Shown in pieces: positions 50,117 to 59,382 of a DNA stretch of 64,000 nt. A model generated the notes under the pieces. That model ran no database searches and was not told where the DNA came from. It saw nothing but the letters and a program-made list of their open reading frames with translations. Numbering within the stretch: the first letter of the stretch is position 1; each line of letters opens with the position of its first letter. Origin of the DNA: Clostridia bacterium (GTDB taxonomy: Bacteria; Bacillota; Clostridia; Christensenellales; SZUA-584); assembly GCA_018648645.1 (NCBI GenBank), contig JABGQS010000015.1, forward strand, positions 1-64,000, read 5' to 3'. Position numbers and translations under genes: made by a program.

Positions 50117-50338
50117 TTATTTCTTCTTTTCATCTACAACCTGTGCCGCAAGTATACTTTCAGTCTTAAATGTGCTGATTCTGCGCCGCAATCGGCAATA
50201 AGCAACAACATGGGACTCGTGTATGCTTTTTACTTCGATTACGCGCTGCGTGATTTTATCTTGACCTTGATAGATAATCTTGACAGGCTGCGCAGAGTTA
50301 ACAGCTACGCTGAGTGTTTTGCTAATCAAATCTTTCAT
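50117..50338 (-). CDS. Stand-alone WYL-like domain mini-protein
   Basis: 73 aa; AQPVKIIYQGQ...RVIEVKSIHESHVVAYCRLRRRISTFKTESILAAQVV resembles the WYL domain without an HTH. Confidence 0.6.
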   Translation of the reverse strand: MKDLISKTLSVAVNSAQPVKIIYQGQDKITQRVIEVKSIHESHVVAYCRLRRRISTFKTESILAAQVVDEKKK

Positions 50339-50415
50339 AATATCTGCTTATATAATATCACAAAACGCGCGGTTCATGTAGACCGTTTTGTTAAAAATCC
50401 GATTTTTCTTCAACA

Positions 50416-50451
50416 AAAAGACCGAAACGGCATATACGCCGCCTCGGTCTG
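50416..50451 (-). terminator. Terminator of the cupin gene
   Basis: aaaaagaccgaaacggcatatacgccgcctcggtct. Confidence 0.65.
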
Positions 50452-50480
50452 ATTTCGTGTGAATTCGCTGCAAGGTGTTG

Positions 50481-50828
50481 CTAGTCGTTTACGATGACCG
50501 CAATCATTTTGAGCGTCTCGTCGTTCTCGTTGCTGACAGAGTGAAAATCTCCGTCGCCGCAAACATTGCAGTCGCCTGTTCGAAATGGGCGAATTGTGCC
50601 GTTGTCGTTGATGATGCCCTCACCCTCGATCACGTAATAGATCTCGGTCTCGCCCGTGTGGTCGTGGCGACCTGCGCTGCACCCTTTTTCCAGAACCATC
50701 ACGGAAAACAGTCTGCACTTTTCAGGTCGGAATCCTTCGGGTACGATGTGCAGAAAATCGGTAGTGCCGAACCCGTCCCGCAGCCTTGGTCTGCTTAAGG
50801 TTTTCATGTCCTCTTTTTTAATAATCAT
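50481..50828 (-). CDS. Cupin-domain protein
   Basis: GCSAGRHDHTGETEIYYVIEGEGIINDNGTIRPFRTGDCNVCGDGDFHSVSNENDETLKMIAV. Confidence 0.88.
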   Translation of the reverse strand: MIIKKEDMKTLSRPRLRDGFGTTDFLHIVPEGFRPEKCRLFSVMVLEKGCSAGRHDHTGETEIYYVIEGEGIINDNGTIRPFRTGDCNVCGDGDFHSVSNENDETLKMIAVIVND

Positions 50829-50840
50829 AATATATCTCCC

Positions 50841-52112
50841 TTAACTTTCTACTCGAATTGCATTTGCGACGCTCGTAACTTCTTTGATTTTGCTCAGCTC
50901 ACCAAGCGCCTGCTTTACTGACAGCTCTTTAGCTTTGTGCGTGATTAGCACCAGCGGAACGCTTTCACTTCCGTGTTCTTTTTGCATGACGGAAGCGAGA
51001 CTTACACCGTGACTGCCAAAAATGCCGGCGATTTTTGCCAGAACGTTTGGTGCGTCCAGAACTATGAGCCGCAGGAAAAATGCAGACTCCCAGTTTTTCT
51101 CGAACGTCATCTCAGAAGACGCGTCTTTCTCGTTATAGAACGTGGTGTATTTGTGCGACGCTTGATTCGCCGCGTATATGACATCCGACATAACCGCGCT
51201 TGCTGTCGGCATGTCGCCTGCGCCTCTGCCGTATAGCATGATGTCGTCCACGATGTTGCCGTGCAGATAAATTGCGTTGAACGCGCCGCGGATGCTGGCC
51301 AGCGGGTGCGTGTTTGGGATCATTGTCGGGTGAACGCGCGCTTGCACTGTGTTGCCTTCGCGCTTGCTGATTGCGAGCAGCTTTAATGTGTACCCAAGCT
51401 CTTGCCCGTACTTGATGTCTTCGAGCGTGATGCCCGTGATGCCTTCGCGATAGATGTATTCTACAGGAACCCGCGCGTGAAACGCCAACGAGGACAGTAT
51501 GGACAGCTTGTACATTGCGTCGTAGCCTTCAACGTCGCTTTTGGGGTTAGCTTCTGCGAGACCCTGCGCCTGCGCCTGTGCCAAAACCTCTTCGTAGCTT
51601 AGCTTCTCCTCTGCCATTTTGGTCAGTATATAGTTGGTCGTTCCGTTGATGATGCCCATCATTGACGTAATCTCGTTTGCTTGCAGGCTTTCCCATATTG
51701 TGCGAATAATTGGGATGCCGCCGCCGACGCTGGCCTCGAAATATAGCCCTGCGCCGCTTGCTTTGGCGGCCGCGTTAAGCTCGGGCCAATGCTGCGCCAA
51801 AAGGTCTTTGTTTGCCGTTACCACTGTTTTGCCTGCACCCAGTGCCGCAAGTATAAACTCTTTGGCAGGGCTGATGCCGCCAATCAGCTCGATAACAATG
51901 TCGATACTCTTATCAGATACGATGTCGGCATAAAAGTCGGTTGCTTTCAGTGAATCGGGGATGTCTATTGCATACTCGAGTGCCAGCACCTTTTTCAGGT
52001 TCAGCGATATGCCTTCTTTATGTTCCACCCTCTGCTTTTGCAGGCAGATGGTTTTGTATACGCCCGACCCGACAGTGCCGAGTCCAATGAGCGCGATGTT
52101 TACTTCTCTCAT
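50841..52112 (-). CDS. hom: Homoserine dehydrogenase
   Basis: VNIALIGLGTVGSGVYKT...VVTANKDLLAQ...GIINGTTNYILTKM...C-terminal ACT domain. Confidence 0.96.
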   Translation of the reverse strand: MREVNIALIGLGTVGSGVYKTICLQKQRVEHKEGISLNLKKVLALEYAIDIPDSLKATDFYADIVSDKSIDIVIELIGGISPAKEFILAALGAGKTVVTANKDLLAQHWPELNAAAKASGAGLYFEASVGGGIPIIRTIWESLQANEITSMMGIINGTTNYILTKMAEEKLSYEEVLAQAQAQGLAEANPKSDVEGYDAMYKLSILSSLAFHARVPVEYIYREGITGITLEDIKYGQELGYTLKLLAISKREGNTVQARVHPTMIPNTHPLASIRGAFNAIYLHGNIVDDIMLYGRGAGDMPTASAVMSDVIYAANQASHKYTTFYNEKDASSEMTFEKNWESAFFLRLIVLDAPNVLAKIAGIFGSHGVSLASVMQKEHGSESVPLVLITHKAKELSVKQALGELSKIKEVTSVANAIRVES

Positions 52113-52121
52113 TTTGTCACC

Positions 52122-52892
52122 CTATTTACCTTTATTCATTTCGTACACACGGCTTAGCCCGATTAGCGTCAGCAAACCGTTCATTTCGTCGATTTCTTTA
52201 GACTCTTGGGAAACCACCTCTGCCAGACCGCCGGTAGCAATCACTTTCGCGGGTTCACCAAGCTCTTTCTTGAACTTTCCGATAATGTAGTCCACCTGAC
52301 CGACATAGCCGTAGATGATGCCTGCCTGCATACCGGTTATCGTGCTTTTGCCGATGATGCTGTCGGGTTTGTTAAGCTCGATATGTGGCAGCCTTGCGGT
52401 ATTCAAAGTCAGCGCTTCTGTCGATATTTTGATACCCGGGCATATCGCGCCGCCAAGAAAATCGCCTTCGCTTGTGACCGCGCCAAACGTGGTCGCTGTG
52501 CCAAAATCGACTATGATGCAAGGCCCACCGTACAGATGGTACGCTGCGATTGCGCCGACGATACGGTCTGCACCAAGCTCTTTGGGGTTGTCGTACTTGA
52601 TGTTGATGCCCGTTTTGATGCCGGGGCCGACAAACATCGGTTTTTGGTCGAAGTATATTGCGCACATGTGCTGCAACGTGTAGTTGATCGACGGTATGAC
52701 CGACGAGATGACAATGCGCTGCACATCCTGCGGGCGTTTTTTAACGTGACCAAAGAACGCCATGATGCGTATGCCGTATTCATCGGCGGTGCGCTCAAGC
52801 CGCGTTGTCATGCGCCACGAGTTTATTAGTTTTGTGTCTTCAAACAATCCACATTTGATGTTTGAGTTTCCTACGTCCAGTACAAATATCAT
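52122..52892 (-). CDS. coaX: Type III pantothenate kinase
   Basis: MIFVLDVGNSNIKCGLFE...GADRIVGAIAAYHLYGGPCIIVDFGTATTFGAVTSEGDFLGGAICPGI. Confidence 0.96.
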   Translation of the reverse strand: MIFVLDVGNSNIKCGLFEDTKLINSWRMTTRLERTADEYGIRIMAFFGHVKKRPQDVQRIVISSVIPSINYTLQHMCAIYFDQKPMFVGPGIKTGINIKYDNPKELGADRIVGAIAAYHLYGGPCIIVDFGTATTFGAVTSEGDFLGGAICPGIKISTEALTLNTARLPHIELNKPDSIIGKSTITGMQAGIIYGYVGQVDYIIGKFKKELGEPAKVIATGGLAEVVSQESKEIDEMNGLLTLIGLSRVYEMNKGK

Positions 52893-53567
52893 TTAGCTCT
52901 CCGTTGGTTGTTTGCGCTGCCTGCGCTTTATTTTTGAAATAGCATATACAATCGGGATACACAGTATTACGGCGACCGCAGCTTCCGGCAGTCCGTTTAT
53001 TGCGCCGATGGTTGCAACCACGCCGAACAACGTATCGGGTGATGCACCAAACGCTGTGCTGATTTCGTTTACCTCGGGTTGGAAAATCAGATACAACGTG
53101 CCAAGAAACAGTATCGTGTTGGTCATTGAGCCGACAAAGGCTGCGACGCCCGTTGCTACATTTTTTCGGGTTTTCGACTTTTCTATAATCTTGATATCCG
53201 CCCCGTCAATTGTGCGTGGGCTCATCTCGCCGCCTATAGCATTGTAGACGAGCCACGTTGTGATCGGTATAATCATCCGCGGCGCAAAAACAATAATAAT
53301 CGTCTTCCAAGCACTCAAGTTAAACATAAACTGGCTGAATGGTGTGGGCCTTAGAAATATTGTTAAAAAACTGGTTAGTCCAAAGACGAACCCCAGAATC
53401 AGCCCGGTTCTTAGTCCTTGTGTAATCGTGCCGACAATAACAGGGATACACATCAGCGTAATTGCTACGGGTGGTATTTGGATGTACCCGATGGGTGTAA
53501 GCCCAAGCAATAAGCAAATTGCAGCAAGTACTGCGGTAATCGTTAAATCTCTCGTTCTAATTCTCAT
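52893..53567 (-). CDS. ECF transporter S component, possibly pantothenate-specific (PanT-like)
   Basis: ITAVLAAICLLLGLTPIGYIQIPPVAITLMCIPVIVGTITQGLRTGLILGFVFGL; directly upstream of coaX. Confidence 0.8.
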   Translation of the reverse strand: MRIRTRDLTITAVLAAICLLLGLTPIGYIQIPPVAITLMCIPVIVGTITQGLRTGLILGFVFGLTSFLTIFLRPTPFSQFMFNLSAWKTIIIVFAPRMIIPITTWLVYNAIGGEMSPRTIDGADIKIIEKSKTRKNVATGVAAFVGSMTNTILFLGTLYLIFQPEVNEISTAFGASPDTLFGVVATIGAINGLPEAAVAVILCIPIVYAISKIKRRQRKQPTES

Positions 53568-53733
53568 GTTGTTACCTCCGTTCGAATTTCATCAGGGGCG
53601 TGCCCTTTTGAATATCCGACTTCGTATTATTTTTTGGTTTCTGTGTGTGCTCGCGTGGCGCTGCGCAGTGCGCATGAACCCGCAAACCAAAAACCTAGAA
53701 ATCAATTATACCAATAACGTGCCTTTCGCGCAA

Positions 53734-55065
53734 TCATAATTTTGCATTGTCGTCCCGCATGTAGTCGCGCGTCTCTTGTATTTTCTTCTCGTATCCTTCG
53801 TCAGATGGCGTGTAGTACACCTTATCCTTCAGGTTATCGGGGAGGTATTGCTGGGGTGTGTAATGCCGCTCGAAGTCGTGCGCGTATTTGTAGCCTTTGC
53901 CGTTGCCAAGCTTGTGTGCGCCGTTATAGCTTGTGTCACGAAGATGCACGGGCACCGGTTCTTGGTAAGCGTGCTCTGCGTCGTAGCCTGCGTCGTTGAT
54001 GGCTTTATAGACAGCGTTGCTCTTAGGGGACTCGCACACGAAGATAATTGCTTGAGCGATGGAAAGGCGCGCTTCGGGCATACCTACGAACTCGAGCGCA
54101 TTGGCTGCCGCTACCGCCTGCGACATTGCCGAGGGATTCGCCAGCCCCACGTCTTCGCTTGCGTGGGCGATGATGCGCCGAACGATTAGCCGCGGGTCTA
54201 CGCCTGCATAAATCAGCCTTGCAAACCAAAACAATGCTGCGTTACTGTCGCTGCCGCGTAGTGATTTGCAAAACGCGGAAAGCATGTTGTAGTACTCTTC
54301 ATCATCGCACCGCACTGCGCGCCGCTGTATCGACTCCTCCGCTGTATTAAGGTCTATGTGTATGCTGCTATTCTTTCCGGGCGGCGTGGTAAGCACAGCA
54401 AGCTCTATAGCGTTGAGTGCTGTGCGCGCGTCGCCGTTTGCTACATTGGCAAGGTGATTAAGCGCGTCGTCGTCGATGGTGACAGTCAGCCCCGGAAAAC
54501 CGCGTTCGTCGTCGCTTAGCGCAACTTTCATTATTTGTATGATGTCGTCCGCGCTCAGCGCGAAGAACTGGAACAGTCGGCATCGGGACACGATAGCACT
54601 CGTCATGCTGACCATCGGGTTTTCTGTTGTCGAGCCGATGAAGCGGATTGTGCCTTGCTCGAGAGCAGGGAGGATGCTGTCGCTTTGCGTCTTTGACCAG
54701 CGGTGGCATTCGTCGAGCAGCAGATAGGTCGGTGTGCCGTACATGCTTAGCCTGCCTTGCGCCAGCTCGATAATTTCTCGCACGGCTTTGACGCCCGTTG
54801 TGACAGCGTTTACTTTCTCGAATGCCGCGCCCGTCACGTTGGCGATGACGTACGCCAGCGTTGTTTTGCCGCTGCCCGGGGGGCCGAAGAATATGGACGA
54901 AGTTAAGCTGTCTGTCTCGATTGCGCGGCGAAGCAGCTTGCCGTTTCCGACGACGTGCGACTGCCCGAAAAACTCGCCCAATGTACGCGGGCGCATTCTG
55001 TCGGCAAGCGGGGCTGTTTTGCTTCTGTCAAACTCAAACAAATCGTTACTCAAAGCGTTTTTCAC
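53734..55065 (-). CDS. rarA: RarA/MgsA-family replication-associated AAA ATPase
   Basis: PLADRMRPRTLGEFFGQSHVVG, SSIFFGPPGSGKTTLAYVIA, LLDECHRWSKTQSDSILPALEQG, YKYAHDFERHYTPQQYLPDNL. Confidence 0.95.
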   Translation of the reverse strand: MKNALSNDLFEFDRSKTAPLADRMRPRTLGEFFGQSHVVGNGKLLRRAIETDSLTSSIFFGPPGSGKTTLAYVIANVTGAAFEKVNAVTTGVKAVREIIELAQGRLSMYGTPTYLLLDECHRWSKTQSDSILPALEQGTIRFIGSTTENPMVSMTSAIVSRCRLFQFFALSADDIIQIMKVALSDDERGFPGLTVTIDDDALNHLANVANGDARTALNAIELAVLTTPPGKNSSIHIDLNTAEESIQRRAVRCDDEEYYNMLSAFCKSLRGSDSNAALFWFARLIYAGVDPRLIVRRIIAHASEDVGLANPSAMSQAVAAANALEFVGMPEARLSIAQAIIFVCESPKSNAVYKAINDAGYDAEHAYQEPVPVHLRDTSYNGAHKLGNGKGYKYAHDFERHYTPQQYLPDNLKDKVYYTPSDEGYEKKIQETRDYMRDDNAKL

Positions 55066-55193
55066 CTTCCTGTGTTATGAGCAAATTATATCATAAACGA
55101 ATAAAGGAAACAAGTTTTCGTGCCGTGCGCCGGGCGTGGATATTAAAAAAAGAGCAGCGTACTAAGCTACCCTTCTTATATTATGTTTATATG

Positions 55194-55628
55194 CTATTTT
55201 GGCGCTGTCACCGTGATTTTACAAGCGGCTTTGTCGCTTTGACTTAGGTCGATGTCATAAGTGTACCCGAGCGGCTCGAGGACGTTGCGGTAGAGTATAT
55301 CGCAGTGGTCGCAGTAGTCGCTGTACGGCGTCAGGTGCTCGAAATTCAGCAGCAGACCTTTGCTTGGACACTCGTGCATCTCGATGGAGAACAAGCCGTT
55401 TTCCTCGTCGAGGGTCATCGTGAAGTCGGCCGCTTCTTCGTTTAGCGTGTGCGACCAATAGTTATAACAGCCCCGAAGACCGTTTCTGGTGGCTTCTTCT
55501 TTAAGCAGCGCGAGACCGTCTTTGCTGATGGTTGCCCAGTAATCGACCACCGCCTGCTTGCCGCCCTTTGCCTCGAGGAACTTGAACAGCTCGCTGTATG
55601 CCGGTATAAACTCTGTACATGAAATCAT
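55194..55628 (-). CDS. Protein resembling the L-2-amino-thiazoline-4-carboxylic acid hydrolase family (start MISCTEFIPAYSELF)
   Basis: FIPAYSELFKFLEAKGGKQAVVDYWATISKDGLALLKEE...; family placement by recall only. Confidence 0.5.
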   Translation of the reverse strand: MISCTEFIPAYSELFKFLEAKGGKQAVVDYWATISKDGLALLKEEATRNGLRGCYNYWSHTLNEEAADFTMTLDEENGLFSIEMHECPSKGLLLNFEHLTPYSDYCDHCDILYRNVLEPLGYTYDIDLSQSDKAACKITVTAPK

Positions 55629-55629
55629 T

Positions 55630-56100
55630 TTATTTGTCCGCCTTTCCGATAAACTTTTGTATGGACGCGCCTGTCGCTTCATCGTATGTAACCAGCTCGT
55701 ATGACAAGCCAGTTTCCTCAGCAAGCGTCAGCCCAATGGTGCGAGTTGTCTCGATGAACATTGCCGCCGGTGTGATGTTGGTTTTCTTCATGTGCGAGAG
55801 AGCCGGGCACTTTGATATAACGATGGTCAGCGTATCTACGCCCATCTCGAACAGAATATCTTCTTCGACTTCCTCAATCTCGAATATCCTCTCGAAATAC
55901 TTTTGTATCGCAGACAGCCCATCTGCTTTGACAGCGTCAATCAATGGCTTGTGAAACACTCGCGTGTACTCTTGCAGGTACTCGATTACAGCGTCGTCGC
56001 CGTACTGCTCTTGCAGATACTCTATGCCGAGATTCAGGATGCCGTGAAAATCTCTGTGCAGATATTTGTTGTCGGATGCGTGCCGTACCATTTTTTCCAT
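55630..56100 (-). CDS. Protein of the same apparent architecture as 55194..55628 (divergent paralog)
   Basis: 156 aa; HRDFHGILNLGIEYLQEQYGDDAVIEYLQEYTRVFHKPLIDAVKADGLSAIQKYFERIF parallels the neighbour. Confidence 0.5.
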   Translation of the reverse strand: MEKMVRHASDNKYLHRDFHGILNLGIEYLQEQYGDDAVIEYLQEYTRVFHKPLIDAVKADGLSAIQKYFERIFEIEEVEEDILFEMGVDTLTIVISKCPALSHMKKTNITPAAMFIETTRTIGLTLAEETGLSYELVTYDEATGASIQKFIGKADK

Positions 56101-56127
56101 AGTGTTGTCTCCTTTTATATGAATTGC

Positions 56128-57138
56128 TTATCGTCCGTTCAGCTCTGCCGCAACTTCATAGAACCATCTGCAATATTCGGGTGATGTGTCGAATATCAGC
56201 AGATACCCTGCAAAGTCGGGATTGTCCACCGGCGGCATGGGGAAAGACCCGTCTTCTGCCTGGATGGAGAAGAAGAACTCGCAGAGTCGCGAGACGACTT
56301 GCTCGAAGCGTGTGTCGCCCGTGATGCGATAGAGCAGCGAAGCCGCCCACATCGCTTTGCCCGCGCCGTACGATACAAACGCTTCGTCGCCGATTTTGAC
56401 GAATGCGTCGAGGTATTTGATTGCGTACGTGAGGTACTTCTGCTTGCCTGTCGCTTGATACAGCTTGGCGAGCGCGGCGCTTGGGAAACCGAGCATCCAT
56501 GTCGCCTGCCCCGGCTGCCCGTATGCGACGGCGGTAAACAGGGGATATTTTTCGTCCATTGTTGTTTGATAGTTGAAGTCTTTATCGACAACGTTGTAGA
56601 AATAGTTGCCTGGATCGGGTTGGTTGTCTATCAGCTTGATTAGAAAGTCGGCTGTGCGCTCTGCCCGCGGCATGTCCGTAATCATTTGGCAAAGCACGGC
56701 AGAGCCTGCGCTGCAAACATCGAATAGCTCGCTCTTTGGCTGCGCGCACGTTCGGTATGTGCCCATGTCCTCGTCGTAAAAGTTGTCGATCATACCTTGG
56801 TTGAGACGGACTACGATGTCGCGCTGACCGAGGAGCTCTGCACCCAGCACAATCCAACCGTTCGGGTAGGTCTGCGAAAAGCGGCTCGTGTATGGTTCGA
56901 GCGTTTTCTGAGCTTGCGAGTTTCGCAGATCACCGGTGTCTGTGCAAAACTGCTCCATGATTTTCTTTAGCACCAAGGACGCTTTGTATGAGTTGCCCGA
57001 ACACCGCAGCGGATACGTGCATTTGTAGTATGCACCAAGGTCGGTTGTATGGATGTTGGCGCCGGTGTCGTCAATTTGAGCGTCCAGCCACTGTGCGCAC
57101 TTTTTGCCCCGCTGCATCAATTCCTGCGTTAACTTATG
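56128..57138 (-). CDS. Uncharacterised protein, probable alpha/alpha-barrel (AGE/glycoside-hydrolase-like) fold
   Basis: About 336 aa from MHKLTQ; helical repeats with AAALAKLYQATGKQKYLTYAIKYLDAFVKIG, GKAMWAASLLYRITGDTRFEQVVSRLCEFF. Confidence 0.65.
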   Translation of the reverse strand, partial: HKLTQELMQRGKKCAQWLDAQIDDTGANIHTTDLGAYYKCTYPLRCSGNSYKASLVLKKIMEQFCTDTGDLRNSQAQKTLEPYTSRFSQTYPNGWIVLGAELLGQRDIVVRLNQGMIDNFYDEDMGTYRTCAQPKSELFDVCSAGSAVLCQMITDMPRAERTADFLIKLIDNQPDPGNYFYNVVDKDFNYQTTMDEKYPLFTAVAYGQPGQATWMLGFPSAALAKLYQATGKQKYLTYAIKYLDAFVKIGDEAFVSYGAGKAMWAASLLYRITGDTRFEQVVSRLCEFFFSIQAEDGSFPMPPVDNPDFAGYLLIFDTSPEYCRWFYEVAAELNGR

Positions 57139-57183
57139 CATAGTTAGCCCTGCTTTCATCAAATTTTGATAATGGGTGGGGGT

Positions 57184-57930
57184 CTATTTCTCCTTTAGAA
57201 AGTCGCGCTCTATTTTACCCCAGCCCTGCTCATAGTCCATGCACGAGCGCGATGCTCCGATAATCTCTGACGGCTCTAATCTGTAGATTTCCGAGTTACA
57301 CGACGGCGCGAACTCGACCGTGCCGGCGCACTCGTAGAAATATTTGGTGACGGGCTTGTCGATGCCGCACGTGGTCAGCTGCTTAACCTCGGGCCACGGA
57401 CCTTCGATAGACGGAATCATCTTGAGATTGTAAACCGGGAAAACCGGGAGAAAATCGTCCGGGCTTCCTTCGCCCAGCACCTTGGTGGTGATTTTGAGAA
57501 ACTGCACGTCGGCGCGTGTTGCGCTTGCCGTGAAAATCTCGTTGTTGTTTTTGAAGCTCATCTGTGCGTGCTTTTTGGGGCTGCCGTAGATCTCGCGCCC
57601 TGCCGCGATGGCGCTGTCGTTGTCTAGATAAAGCGCAGGCAGATAGAAGCACTGTTTGCCTTCGTATTCGACCTGTACAACGACGCCCATTTCGAGAAAC
57701 GGACCATAGCACGAAGAGAAAGGAACGTTGACGCTGAACGCGCAGCATATGCCGTCACGCCCCGGAGCAAAACATTCGGGCAGCAGCGGTGCGATGTTTT
57801 TGGGGTCGGTCTTGAAATAAACGTAGTCAAAAATAACGTCCTTGTAGATTGTTGGCTGCGGACCGTATGCCGGCGCGTCCACGGGAGTGGTGTAGTTCTC
57901 TTGCTTTTGTGAAATGACTTTGTACTGCAT
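57184..57930 (-). CDS. Acetoacetate decarboxylase (ADC) family protein
   Basis: GIC-CAFSVNVPFSSCYGPFLEMGVVVQVEYEGKQCFYLPALYLDNDSAIAAGREIYGSPKKHAQM. Confidence 0.88.
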   Translation of the reverse strand: MQYKVISQKQENYTTPVDAPAYGPQPTIYKDVIFDYVYFKTDPKNIAPLLPECFAPGRDGICCAFSVNVPFSSCYGPFLEMGVVVQVEYEGKQCFYLPALYLDNDSAIAAGREIYGSPKKHAQMSFKNNNEIFTASATRADVQFLKITTKVLGEGSPDDFLPVFPVYNLKMIPSIEGPWPEVKQLTTCGIDKPVTKYFYECAGTVEFAPSCNSEIYRLEPSEIIGASRSCMDYEQGWGKIERDFLKEK

Positions 57931-58185
57931 GGCATTTCTCCTTAAAAATATTAAATTATTTTGCTTTGTCGAGTAAAAAAATGAAGTCGGTAATCGGTAA
58001 AATGAACTAGTAATTACAGTAGTAATATATAAAATGGAGGGTAAAAAGTCAATGATTAAATAGAAAAATTCTATTTTTATTTTTTATAATAAAATAGTGT
58101 GTGTACTTTGTTATTATTTTCTGGTATAATCGCCGTGTTGTTTGGACATTTTGCGTGTAAAATAATGCGACTTTTAAGGAGAGCT

Positions 58186-59355
58186 ATGAAGACAAGAAAG
58201 CAATTTTACGTGTTTCCGCCGGTGATGGTGTTGGCGCTGTTTTCGTCGGTACTGGGCGCTATGATGACAGAGATTGTCGATGCATTCAGCATAACGCTTG
58301 CGCTGGCCGGGCTTTTCTCTACATTGCAGGCGGTGGGCATGTTCATCTGCTTGATTCTTTCGTTCTGTGTTTTCAGCGCGTTTAACAAAGCGAAGCTGAT
58401 CAGCATCGGCTCGTTTGCTTTTGCGGTACTGATTGCGCTTATCGGAATAAACGAAAACTTATACTTACTATACGCAATATTCCTGCTTTTAGGCTTTGCC
58501 ATGAATCTGCCCGACAATTTGTCGCACGCGCTGCTGGCCGATATGTCCGGCAGGCAGACGCGAAAGTATATCACGCTGCTGCACGGCGCCTGGGCGCTTG
58601 TAGGTGCAGTTGCGCCGTATTTTGTGCTGACGGTGCAAGGCAGCTATAAGACAGCGTTCCTGATTACCGGCGCTGTTGTGGCTTTTGCGGCGCTGATAAA
58701 TTACTTTGGACTAAGGCGCGAGATTAACAGCCCCATGATGGAAGATAGAAACAGAATGGGGCATTTGAGAAAATTAATCGATGTGTTGAAACGAAGAGGA
58801 ATGATATTGTTTATTTCGATTAGCTTCTTTACCTGTTTTGTGCAGGTGCCCAATTTATATTTTCTGTCGGCGTTCGGAGAATCTTTCTTTGGAATTCAAA
58901 TGCATGGGCTGCTTGTGCTAAGCCTATACTTTGTCGGTGTTGTTGTAGGCTCAGCTATTTATGCGCGGGTTTCGCACGTGGTTTCAAAATATAAAATTAT
59001 AATCATTGTGAACATTGCGGCGTTAATTGTGTTTGTCCTGCTGCCGCTGATGAACAACATGGTTGTTGTGATTGTGCTGGCTTTCCTTGGGGGAGCGCTA
59101 TTGTCGCCGACCATGCCTATTGTGTTTGGGCAGGCGAGCAAAGCCATCAAAGAGGATACGGCCGCGGCTTCGTCACTCATATTCGTGGGCGTTGGGCTGG
59201 CCGCGCTTATAGCACCGCCGATACTTGGCGTTCTTGGCGACGCGTTCAATTTGCGAATTGCGTTTTTGATTAACTCTGCTGCGTTTATACCTGTCATCAT
59301 ATTGTCCGTAATTATGTTTTTGCGATATGGAAGAGCCAAAAAAGGAGCCGCGTAG
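58186..59355 (+). CDS. MFS transporter, paralog A
   Basis: MKTRKQFYVFPPVMVLALFSSVLGAMM...LAGLFSTLQAVGMF; 12 TM pattern; start after AAGGAGAGCT. Confidence 0.88.
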   Translation: MKTRKQFYVFPPVMVLALFSSVLGAMMTEIVDAFSITLALAGLFSTLQAVGMFICLILSFCVFSAFNKAKLISIGSFAFAVLIALIGINENLYLLYAIFLLLGFAMNLPDNLSHALLADMSGRQTRKYITLLHGAWALVGAVAPYFVLTVQGSYKTAFLITGAVVAFAALINYFGLRREINSPMMEDRNRMGHLRKLIDVLKRRGMILFISISFFTCFVQVPNLYFLSAFGESFFGIQMHGLLVLSLYFVGVVVGSAIYARVSHVVSKYKIIIIVNIAALIVFVLLPLMNNMVVVIVLAFLGGALLSPTMPIVFGQASKAIKEDTAAASSLIFVGVGLAALIAPPILGVLGDAFNLRIAFLINSAAFIPVIILSVIMFLRYGRAKKGAA

Positions 59356-59382
59356 ATTAGCAGCTCCTTGTCGTATATTACA

